Source of the DNA: Castor canadensis
Taxonomy: Eukaryota; Chordata; Mammalia; Rodentia; Castoridae
Length of the DNA stretch: 64,000 nucleotides
Direction: 5' to 3'
Assembly (NCBI RefSeq): GCF_047511655.1
Contig: NC_133400.1
Span: forward strand, 37,588,001 to 37,652,000
This document shows positions 35,988 to 45,074 of this stretch, in pieces. The notes beneath the pieces are model-generated. The model was given only the letters and a program-made list of their open reading frames with translations. It was not told the origin of the DNA and ran no database searches. The position numbers were made by a program, and so were the translations under genes. How positions within the stretch are numbered: the stretch's first letter is position 1; each line of letters opens with the position of its first letter.

Positions 35988-36064
35988 ATTTCTTTTAATT
36001 AAGTTCAGCATCACAGAGCATATAGAATTTATACATGAAAGTAACTGGTGGCAATTTATGTTCT

Positions 36065-36490
36065 CAGGTTTTGGCCACTATGACAAAATAACTGAGATAA
36101 ACGAGTTAGGGAAGGAAAGCCTTATTTTGGCTCAGGGTTTCAGAGGTTCCAGTTCATAGTTGCTTGGTCCCATGGCTTTGGGCCTGAGGTGAGACTGAAC
36201 ACCATGGTGCTGAAGCAAAAGTGCTCACTTCATGGCAGCTGGGAAGCAGAGAACAAGAGGGCACAGCACAAGCTACACCCTTCACAGGCATGATGGCCAT
36301 GACCTGCTTCCTCCAGCCAGGCCCCACCAGCTGGTTTCCACCACCTCCCATTTATATCAAATTATGAATCCATCAGTGGATTAAATTAGAATTCTCATTA
36401 TCCAATGACTTCCCAAAAGCCCACTTCTGAACATTGCTGTGTTAGGGATCAAACTTTTAACACAAAAACCTTTAGGGGACAATCACCTGT
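36065..36490. repeat. Unnamed dispersed repeat, copy 2 (longer)
   Basis: CTATGACAAAATAACTGAGA start, TTATTTTGGCTCAGGGTTTC, CATGGCAGCTGGGAAGCAGA; shares order and phrases with copy 1. Confidence 0.6.
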
Positions 36491-36685
36491 CACACTACCA
36501 TTCCATATTCCATGTCTAGGCCTCCTGAGGACAGTAACCACATCTCCTAAGCTTTTTATTCCCTATTTCTACAAGTTCGTGGTTCCTACATGGGTCCTTG
36601 TAGAGCAATTGCTGAAGGCTTTCTAGATGTTATAAAAGAAAACACATTTCTCTTTCCTGCTTAAATTATGTTGACTGGGTTCCTT

Positions 36686-36768
36686 TTGGCACTACTGTGA
36701 TTTGAACACAGAGTCTTATGCTTGCTAGGCAGGGGCTCTACCACTTGAGCCACTCCAACAGCCCTTAA
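36686..36768 (-). repeat. ID-like SINE, antisense
   Basis: CTTGCTAGGCAGGGGCTCTA ... GAGCCACTCCAACAGCCC. Confidence 0.9.
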
Positions 36769-36875
36769 CTTGGTTCCTAATGATTTCAATTAAGAGTCCC
36801 ATTTTTTGGGTATATTTTCCAAATTCTGTTTGATAAAGGAATATAAAGTTTATATATATTCCTGGGGGTGGGGGG

Positions 36876-37189
36876 TGTTAGGAAAAATGCTGCTCACAAA
36901 GAAAGCTCTGAGAAAATCTCACATCCAGGAGCAAAGTTTAATGGCAGGCTCGAACTGCCAGGATGGCTGGGGAAAGATGGCGCAGCACAGATTCTGGGCC
37001 AGGCGTGGCTTTTATAGAAGGAGGAGGTTAAGGAGGTGAGCACATGCGTGGTAGTCTCTGGTAGGGGTGGGACTGTCTTAGAGTGTGAGAATTTCTGTTA
37101 AGGGCAGGGCTGTCCTTGGGAGTTTCTCAAGTGAGGTCTGAGGATAAAATGGCTGCTGACTTACAAATGGTGACATTATTGTTCTATCA
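36876..37189 (-). repeat. 3' LTR of the provirus
   Basis: This 314 bp repeat runs TG...CA on either strand. Minus-strand TATAAAA lies near 37009-37015 and ATTAAA at 36937-36942, about 70 bp apart, giving plausible U3/R/U5 borders. Confidence 0.9.
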
Positions 37190-37207
37190 TTTCCCCATTT
37201 TTTCTTT
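37190..37207 (-). other. Polypurine tract of the provirus
   Basis: The minus strand is purine-only apart from one T for 18 bases right next to the 3' LTR, the position of the plus-strand primer. Confidence 0.7.
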
Positions 37208-37306
37208 AATAATGATGGGGTAGGGGCTGAGGATTGGGAATTGGGGCAAAGCGTCAGTCTCTTAGCTGCTTCCTGCTGGCAGGGGGTGCTGTATGGGGTG
37301 AGATCC

Positions 37307-37804
37307 TCAGAATCCTGAGTCCTGGTGGGGGCCTTCATAGCAGTCCTCTAGACGGTTTTGGAGAGGTTGATATCCCTGGAGGTACAACTGGTTAAACTTT
37401 TGATTAGCAATAGCAGACATGTGGTCTAAAAGAAATTTTTGTACTGTTTTTATGATATAAGGGAAGAAGCTTAAGAATATGAGAGCAAGAAATATAGGCA
37501 TTAGGATAGGCATTAGCCAGGAGAAACACTGTGAAATGATCCCATTGAGCTTGACAGCAGTGGGTGTCGTGAGAATGACCAGATGAGGGCTGGTCCACTG
37601 AAGTCCCAATGGAGAGGATAGAAGATCCTTTAGGAGAATAAGATCCCCTGGTTTAATAGAAATTGTTATAGAGTGGGGCAGGATCTGGTCTGCATGTTCT
37701 CTGAGAAGTTCCCTGAGAAGGTTAAGATAAGGTAGGTAGTCAGCCAGAGGAGCAGAGTCTGTTGGAGGCAAGTTTTCTAAGAGAAATGGTGGGTGGGCAT
37801 ACAT
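37307..37804 (-). pseudogene. Open 165-codon fusion: integrase C-terminus to Env transmembrane anchor
   Basis: The first ~95 residues (FLLENLPPTDSAPLADYLPY, then IKPGDLILLKDL and VILTTPTAVKLNG) match a gammaretroviral integrase C-terminal domain. From about residue 100 the frame becomes FSWLMPILMPIFLALIFLSF plus a tail ending GYQPL, a retroviral TM anchor and cytoplasmic tail. All of SU and most of TM are missing, so a large deletion made the junction. The frame has no stop for 165 codons. No function is implied. Confidence 0.8.
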
Positions 37805-37819
37805 TATTTAAGACCCAAA

Positions 37820-38059
37820 TAGGAATATTAGGAGGAGCATAAAAAGGTGTCTGCTAAGGGACTGCATACCTAGGGATCTAAATTCTGCAAAATCCTGTAA
37901 CTCCCAAGCTTGCTGTAAGCTGTCTTATGGTATGGGGGGAGGGAAACAGAAGATTGGGTTGATGCACTCATGACTCAGGGAGTGAGTCTGTCCCTTTAAG
38001 GCCCCACCTAGGTAGGTGACCTGTGGGAGTCAGGGGCTGTCAGGATTTAAATGTAACAC
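37820..38059 (-). pseudogene. RT thumb/connection remnant of the second pol
   Basis: Minus-strand VTYLGGALKGQTHSLSHECI and, in a shifted frame, LGVTGFCRI resemble the end of the RT palm/thumb in class I ERVs. Stops and a frameshift interrupt it. It appears to belong to the same foreign segment as 38720-39250. Confidence 0.6.
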
Positions 38060-38719
38060 TCTTCGATAAAAGAGAGCTTTAGCTCATTTTTATAATTTTA
38101 CATTTTTAACTTTGTAAATGTTTGTACCATATTTAGATAAAGTATAGACACTACACTGTTACAAGGTGATCATTTAAGACACATAAGCAAATATGTAAAT
38201 GAACTCTGATTTAGTAGTACTTAAAGCTTGACAAGATCAGAAAATACAAATAATTTTTTGATAAAATCTTTCTCTGTAATGGTTTTTTGTAGATGTTACT
38301 CACAGCAGAACAATATTAAGATAACCTTGTTATTTTATAGACATAGAGAATTTGATTTTAGTTTGACATGATCCTAAAAATCATTTAGGCAACTCTTAGA
38401 TTATACTCAACATTAACTTTATTACATACACATCAAAGATTTTTATTATACACTTTTAAAACTTACTCAGACCTTTATATAACATACTAAACCCTTTTAT
38501 GGTTTGTTCTTATCCTTCCTATTTGAAACAATCTTTAGGACAAACCCTTCTTTACAAAATCCTTTTTCATCCAAAAACATTCCTTTTTCCTTTAACTTCT
38601 CAAAAAATACATTCACTACCTATCTATACCCTTTCAGTTGTTTATTTTGTAATTTGTATTTTAAAATTAACTTTTATAAGAATTTTAGATGTATTATAGG
38701 GGCCAAAGCAACTAATTAG
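38060..38719. other. AT-rich block inside the second pol remnant
   Basis: About 660 bp of strongly AT-rich sequence with no retroviral motif that I recognise lies exactly where the RT catalytic core of the second remnant should be. Short frames here are chance. It may be an inserted sequence. Confidence 0.5.
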
Positions 38720-39250
38720 TAGCCGTGTTGTTTTAAGGAATTTATGATTGGCATGAGGCCTCATGTCCCTCAGGCTTGAGGGGATATTGTTTTGGGTGTG
38801 GAAAATGTGAGGGATTTTTGAATTTTATTTGAATAGGGAGGGCCATCCTACCTTGTCCTACAATCATCTCATCAGTCCACACTGTGGGATCTATTTGTTC
38901 CTAAAGGAGGGGGCAGCAAAGATAGTTGCCTGGGGAGGAGGAGAATTTGAGCTTTTAATTGAAATAGTAAATCCCATCCCAGTAGAGGCACTGGAGTTTC
39001 AGGATCTGTGAGGAAAGGGTGACAGAAGAGGAGGTCTCCCCAAGAGCAGGCCAGAGGCTGGGTAAACTAGTGCTCTAGGGGCTTACCAGATTTGCCCTGA
39101 ATGATAACTTTTGTCATTGGACTGGGGACCTGGAGAGAAAGGTAAAACAGAGAAATGAACTCCACTGTCTAGTTGGAAAATTATCTTTTGTTTTTCTGCC
39201 ATTGTGGCCACCCCGAGGCTCCTCAACATCTATGCCAAGAAGTGGAGAGT
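38720..39250 (-). pseudogene. Second, unrelated retroviral protease/RT-start remnant inside the provirus
   Basis: The minus strand reads a protease-like FQLDSGVHFSVLPFSPGP (DSG at 39169-39161), a frameshifted ETPVPLLGWDLLFQLKAQIL, then IVGQGRMALPIQIKFKNPS and FPHPKQYPLKPEGHEA, the usual protease end and RT start. It differs from the DTG protease at 42.1 kb, so it is a second lineage rather than a simple duplication. Several frame breaks are present. Confidence 0.75.
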
Positions 39251-39289
39251 GGACAGGGGGCTGGGACCCATCAATCCATAGGAGGTGGC

Positions 39290-41810
39290 ACCTCGCCTTC
39301 CATCTGGAGGTGGGGGTGATAGGGAATGTGAAATCTCCAGTGAATATTTAAGGCTTGTTCCAATTTTTGGGAAATAGAGGAAACAAACTCAGGCCAGTTG
39401 TCTGGATGGAGGCCGGGAGACCAAACCATGGGATGATGTCTGTGACCAAAATCGTTGTCATTGTGGAGGCTTTTTTATTGGTTGTAGGGAAGGCTTCCAC
39501 CCATCCTGTGAAGGTGTCTACCAATACCAGGAGGTACTTAATCCTCTTTACTGGAGGCATATGTCTGAAGTCCACCTGTCAATCCATGGCAAGGAGGCAT
39601 CCCCTGGCTTGGTGGGTAGGAAAGGGAGGGGGTCTAATATTGGAGTTGAAGTTTGTGCACTAGCAAATTGAGCAGGATTGGGTAATCTGTGTAAGGTATT
39701 GTTTGTCTCCTGGAGATAGGGAAAGGGATTGGTGGAGAAAGGTGTAAAGAGCATGAAGATTAGGATGAAAAAGTATATGTAAATAGGAGAGAAGAGTTTT
39801 AACTTCAGAAGGGGGGAGAGAGAGTTTAGTAAGGGGGGGAAGAAGCTGGGGTAAGGGGGTACATGGCCAATTAGGGTGCAGTTTGGAGGGCTGCCTGCTT
39901 GGCCTCTGTATCTGCTCAGTTGTTTCCTCTAGTAATTATGGAAGAATCAGTTTGGTGGGCTTTGTAATGGGTAATGCCTACCCGGGAAGGGAGGTGTGAA
40001 GCCTCTAAGACCTGGGCTATTAAGGCAACATTGATAATGGGAGTTCCTCTTGTAGTTAGGAATCCCCTTTTTTTCCACGTAGCAGAGTGGGACAATAAAG
40101 TGTGAAACGCATATTTAGAGTCAGTGTAAATGTTGACAACTCTGTCTTTTGCCAGAGTTAGAGCTCTGGCCAGGGCAGTCAATTATGCCCTTTGGGAAGT
40201 AGTACACAAAGGGAGAGGGTGTGCCTCAATGATGGTGGAATCAGACACGATAGTGTATCCAGCTCTTCGCTGTCCATTGTGAATGAAGAAGCTGCCATCA
40301 ATGAATGAAGTGTTGTCAGCCTGAGAAAGAGTGCCCTCCTGAATGTGGTCTGGGCAGGGGACAAGCTCCTCAAGGATCTTGGGGCCAGGGCCAGAGTGAA
40401 CAAGGGGTGTTGAAGAGAGAGGAAGAAGAGAGGTTGGGTTAAGTTGGGGACACAAGACAAAAGTTAGGGTGGGATCCTCGACCAAGGCCACCTGGAGGGA
40501 TAGGATATGGGAAGGGGGCATAGAGTAAGGTCCCTTATATGTGAGGAGTTCTGAGAGGTTATGGGGAGAGTAAACAGTAAGGTGGGGACCCAAATGTAAG
40601 CTTTTTGCTTTCCTGGATCAAGAGAGAGGTGGCTGCCAGGGCCCTAAGGCACGGGGCTCATCCCCTGGTTGTGGGGTCTGTTTGGAGAGGTATGCTACTA
40701 GAGTGAAGGAGGGCCCTATGTTGTGTCCCAGAACTCCTAGGGCAAACCCTTGCCTTTCAGAAACGTAAAGGAAAAAGGGGCAAGTGAGGTCTGGCAGGTG
40801 AAGTGCCAGGGCTTGTAACAAGGGTTGTAAGAGGGTTTTAAAATGACCTGACACAGGCTGAGAGGGGTCCAGGGGCTCTTGGATGGGGCCCCTGGATGTC
40901 TCATATAGAGGCTTGGCCATTAGACTGAAGTTGGGCACCCAGGCTCTGAGATAGCCAGCCAGGCCGAGGAAGGAGAGAATTTTAGCCTTGGTGGTGGGGG
41001 CAGAGAGAGAGGCTAACAAGGCCTTATGATCTAGGGTGATAGCCTTATGAGTAAGGGAGATAGATAGGCCCAGGTAAGTCATCTGGGTGAGAGACAGTTG
41101 AACCTTGTTAGGGGACACATGGTATTCCTTTTTTCCCAGAAAATTGAGCAGGAGGGCAGTGTGTTGTTGGCTATCCTCAAGTGAGGGGCTGCAGAGCAGG
41201 AGGTCATCTACACACCAGAGGAGTTTACTCGGGGAGAGATGGAGGGTAAGGAGGTCCCTAGCCAGAGCTTGACCAAAGAGGTGGGGACTGTCCCGGAACC
41301 CCTGAGGCAAAACAGTCCAGGTCAATTGGGAAGTATGAGAATCTGGATCAGTCTAGGTGAAGGCAAAGAGGTTTTGGGACCATGGGTGGACAGGGATAGT
41401 GAAGAAAGCATCTTTTAGGTCCAGGACTGTGAAATGGGTGGTGGTACCAGGGATGAGAGACAGGAGAGTGTAGGGCACCACCAGGTGTATAGGAGTTACT
41501 GCCGTGTTGACTAAGCGGAGGTCCTGTACCAGTAAGTAGGACCCATTGGGCTTTTTTACAGGCAGAATAGGAGTGTTATAGTGGGAGTGGGTTGGGTGAA
41601 GCAGGTCTTTAGCGGGAAGCTCTGAGATGATAGGCTTTAATCCCTGTAAGTGGATTAAAGAAATGTGGTATTGAGGTTGGTTTGGGAAAGGGGAGGGATC
41701 CTTGAGTGCAATAACAATTGGCTCATGATGTGTAGTGACTGCAGGGTTCTGGAGGTCCCACACAATGGGGTCCACCAGTGTAGTGGGTAAGGGCAAGGGG
41801 TCAGGAGGAG
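39290..41810 (-). pseudogene. pol: Degenerate retroviral pol: RT, RNase H, integrase
   Basis: RT (41796-40618) has LDLKDAFF, LPQGFRDSP and, where YVDD is expected, CVDD (41214-41203). TAG at 41355-41353 and TGA at 40620-40618 interrupt it in frame. RNase H (40593-39916) shows FIDGSFF, IYTDSKYAFH and HYKAHQ; TAA at 40185-40183 falls where the catalytic Glu codon is expected. IN begins with an HHCC zinc domain (about 39800-39655) and the core DFRHMPPVK ... LVLVDTFTGWVEAF (39575-39440). A frameshift near 39400 precedes the DNxPEF part, and homology stops near 39300 where a foreign segment begins. Confidence 0.9.
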
Positions 41811-41863
41811 TTTGTGGAAGCAGGGTCTATGAGGATGGAGACAAGGTGTTAATGGGTCACGGC

Positions 41864-42180
41864 TTAAGAGGGAGTAGGTGTAAGGTGAGTGGCCTGGAAT
41901 TTTGACAAAATGTCCCTTCCTAGGAGTGGGGTGGGGCAATTAGGGAGGACTAGGAAGGAGTGAGTAAAAAGTGTATCTCCCAGTATGCAGGTTAAAGGAA
42001 AAGTCATTAAGGGCTGGGTAGGAGTTCCCTCCACCCTGACTATGGAGGTTAAAGAAGACTTGGTAGGTCCCCAGAACTCCGGCAAGGCAGAAAAAGTGGC
42101 GCCAGTGTCTATGAGGAGAGATATAGGTCTACCTTCGATGAGGGCCGTTATCCTGGGCTCCCGTGGAGTTATGGTTGTCG
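41864..42180 (-). pseudogene. pro: Retroviral protease domain (first copy)
   Basis: Minus-strand frame with the aspartic protease active site LLIDTGATFS (DTG at 42109-42101) and, downstream, the family's LLGRDILSK. It sits between NC and RT as expected for a gammaretrovirus-like pol. The C-terminal end is open to 41864, and the junction to RT is in another frame. Confidence 0.88.
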
Positions 42181-42199
42181 GGCCTGGGAGTCCTGGGCT

Positions 42200-43778
42200 C
42201 TGTCAGTCATCAGCCATAGTCGCCAGTCCTAAAAGATCAGTTAGGGAGGAGGGACAGTCGGGGGGGGGGCTTAGACCCTCTGCCTTGAGGGGTAGAGGGG
42301 CAGTCCATTGCATAGTGGTCCTCTCGTTTGCACTTAGGACATGGCCCCGGTGGGCGGCGTGGTTTAGGACATGCACGGGCCTAGTGTCCCTCAAGGCCAC
42401 ACTGAAAACATGGGCCGGGAGGTGCTCAGGATTTTTCCTGGCCTCAGGAGTTAGAGGTCAGAGGACTTTGTTGGAGGGCTGTGTCAACATCTGGAATTTA
42501 GTCCTATCTCTCCTGTTCTTATCAGCCCTTTGTTCTTCTCAGTAATTATAGACCTTGAAGACCACATTTAAAATTTCAGCCTGTGGAGTCTGAGGGCCAT
42601 TTTCCAGCTTTTTAAGTTTTCTTCTTATATCTGGGGCTGACTGGGAGATAAAGTGGGTCATAAGAATGATTGTCCCATCCTGAGTTTTAGGGTCAACTTT
42701 TGTATGGTGTTGTAGCACCTCTGTGAGCCAGGACAAGAAACTAGCTGGATTTTCCTCTTTTTTTTTTTTTGTTGAATTTCTCTGAGTTTATTAAAATTGA
42801 TAACCTTTTGGGCTGCCTTTTTTAGTCCTGCCACTAAACAAGTAACCATCTGATCCCTAAGCATTCTACCACTTTTTTGGTAATCCCAATGAGGCTCCTC
42901 AGTAGGGATCGCTGTAGCCTCTACAGGATGGGCAAGGATGGTGTGATGGATCTCATCTGCATGTGCCCTATCTGCATCCCAGACCCTGCATCTGTCCTCT
43001 GGAAGGAGGGTGGAGGAAAGAATGAGATAGCTGTCATACCAAGTAAGGTCATAGGATTGAGTATTGGAACTCTTTAACATAAGAATCTGGGTTAGTGGTG
43101 AAGGAGCCAAGGTGCTTTTCTATCTGAGAGAGGTCAGCGAGGGAAAAGGGGACATGGACCCTCACAATGCCTTCCATTCCAGCCACTTCCCAGAGAGGGT
43201 AGATGGAAACTGGCTGACTGGGGGGGGGGGGGTCTGTGAGAGCAAGTGTGTGGGGGGCTCATGGGATCCTGAGGTTCTGGGTGGGCAGAAGGATGGGTGT
43301 AAGGAGGGTCAGAAGGAGGGGCAGGGGCCAACAACTGAACAATGGAAGCTCGTCTCTGATAAGGTGGAAGCTCGTTAGCAGGGTCGAAAGAAGGGAAAGT
43401 TTCAGAGTCTGAAGGGGGTTCGGAAGAGGATTTGGCTGGTTTTGAGACTGGTTTAGAGGATAACAGAACCTGTGCAGGGGACCAGGAAGTACAGAGGGAG
43501 GGTTTGGTGGGGAGATAAGAAAAGGATTGGATGTAGGGAAGTTCCTTCCATTTACCAGCATGCTCACAGAAATTGTATAAATCTCTTAAAATATTGGGAT
43601 CAAAAGTGCCATCAAGTGGCCATTTGGAGACATTGTATAATGGGTATTGGGGCCAGACCTGATTAGAGAAAAATGAGCTTTGTGGCTTAAGATCAGGTGT
43701 TAGGCGGAGTGGCCCAAGATTAGCCAGAAGACATCCCAATGAGGAGTCTGAAGGAATTTTGGATGGTCCAACTCCCAT
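42200..43778 (-). pseudogene. gag: Degenerate retroviral gag (MA, CA, NC)
   Basis: An open frame from an ATG at 43778 (Met-Gly, a possible myristoylation start) to 43134 has MA-like WPLDGTF and FCEHAGKWKELPYIQ. After a frameshift, 43110-42762 has CA-like WYDSYLILSSTLLPEDRCRV and LVAGLKKAAQKVINF. An oligo-A tract near 42762-42774 shifts frame again into SWLTEVLQHHTKVDP. NC has two CCHC knuckles (42410-42369 and 42341-42300), and the first carries TAG at 42383-42381 just after its His. At least two frameshifts and one stop block it. Confidence 0.88.
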
Positions 43779-44202
43779 GGTGAGGCCTGACCTGAGGAGA
43801 GATATGGCGGGTGTCCCTGAAATATCAGGTCCTCAGGAGAGAGAGATGTGGAGCACTCAGAGAGAACGTCTTCACCACAGGGGTCCACAGTCCCTAGTGG
43901 ACTCAGGAGCGAGCTGAGACCTAGCTCTAGGATTTCGAGGAAATGAGAGAGATCACAGCTCTGCATGCGAGGACTCACTGAGGACCTTGAGGGAAGATTG
44001 GCAGGTGGTGGATGGTGGTTAGAGGTGAGGTAGGGCAGAGGAATTTCCCTGTGAGCTAGTGAGGGAGAGGCACTTTTTAGGATCGGGGGTTCTGGCAAAG
44101 CAGCTCTAGTCCCGGAGGAAGGGAATGGGAGTAGAGAGAGAGAGAGAGTGGGATGGGGTGGGGGAGGCTGGGAGAGCAAGGTCAGTATCAGGAGAGCAAC
44201 CA

Positions 44203-44220
44203 ATCTGAGTCACAGCACCA
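44203..44220 (-). other. Primer-binding site, tRNA-His type
   Basis: Two bases inside the 5' LTR, the minus strand reads TGGTGCTGTGACTCAGAT. From memory this matches the 3' end of tRNA-His with about two mismatches, the primer used by HERV-H-type elements. Confidence 0.75.
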
Positions 44221-44222
44221 AA

Positions 44223-44537
44223 TGTTAGGAAAAATGTCGTTCACAAAGAAAGCTCACGAGAAAATCTCATGTCCAAGAGCAGAGTTTAATGGCAGGCTCA
44301 AACTGCCAGGCTGGCCAGGGAAAGATGGCACAGCACAGATTCTGGGCCAGGCATGGCTTTTATAGAAGTGGGGGGTTAAGGAAGTTAGCACATGCATGGT
44401 AGTCTCTGGTAGGGGTGGGGCTGTCTTAGAGTGTGGGAATTTCTGTTAAGGGTGGGGCTGTCCTTGGGAGTTTCTCAAGTGAGGTCTGAGGATAAAATGG
44501 CCGCTGATTTACAAATGGCAACATTACTGTTCTATCT
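44223..44537 (-). repeat. 5' LTR of the provirus
   Basis: This 315 bp repeat aligns end to end with 36876-37189. In minus orientation a TATAAAA box precedes an ATTAAA polyadenylation signal and the end CCTAACA. The outer TG has become AG. Confidence 0.9.
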
Positions 44538-44541
44538 GGGG

Positions 44542-44932
44542 CAAGGTTTGAGTTTGAAAACTGCACATCAAAACCAATGTGGATATGGGAAACCAGGGGG
44601 AAATAAATTAAATCTCTTTTGAAGAGAACTCCCCCTTGGCCACTGACCTCACAGTGGTGCTTCTCTAGCCACCTCTCACTGCCCCTATGACAACACCGTT
44701 AGCTCTTATTTCACTTCCACCAGAAAGCCATGGTTAATATTCATTTTAACATCTTATCTCAAGGAGTCCATGAAGTCTGTGACAAAAAAAGAAAAAGCAG
44801 CTCAAGGTTGTTAGGGTCGAACTCTAAGAAGAAATGGAAACTGAGAAACTGTGACTGGAGTTTGCCATGTTTAAGAAAAAAATGCTTGCTATTGTGCTAG
44901 GAACATACATTATGAAGAGTGAAGATGTGGAC
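44542..44932. other. Flank of the provirus, nothing recognised
   Basis: Unique-looking intergenic DNA between the provirus and a SINE. Confidence 0.4.
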
Positions 44933-45007
44933 TGAAGGTGAGACTCAACTGGTAAAGTGCTTGCCTAGCAAGTGTGAGGTCGAGTTCAAACTCCACTACC
45001 AGCAAAG
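44933..45007 (+). repeat. ID-like SINE
   Basis: AAAGTGCTTGCCTAGCAAGT ... TTCAAACTCCACTACCAGC. GAGTGAAGATGT flanks both sides. Confidence 0.9.
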
Positions 45008-45074
45008 AGTGAAGATGTAAAATTAGTGGTGTTCATTCAACTTTTAGATTTGAACAATAAAGTTAAACACAGTC

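Larger units (their letters stand above)
36876..44537 (-). mobile_element. Class I (gammaretrovirus-like) endogenous retrovirus, two LTRs, chimeric and defective
   Basis: Reading on the minus strand: LTR (44537-44223), tRNA-His-type primer site, gag, PR, RT, RNase H, IN; then a foreign PR/RT remnant, the IN C-terminus joined to the Env membrane anchor, a polypurine tract, and LTR (37189-36876). GGGG flanks both ends (36872-36875 and 44538-44541), fitting a 4-bp duplication, though one flank is G-rich. The LTRs differ at roughly 30 of ~315 positions by eye, about 10%, so the insertion is old. Every gene carries stops or frameshifts, and none can give a full viral protein. It lies between the 3' ends of DNAJA2 and GPT2. 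Confidence 0.93.

Noticed and set aside
41985-42545. A 186-codon plus-strand frame in the provirus
   Set aside because: It is antisense to protease and nucleocapsid, whose motifs are clear on the minus strand.
43700-44203. A 167-codon minus-strand frame upstream of gag
   Set aside because: It lies in the proviral leader, is proline/serine-rich and repetitive, and shows no known domain.
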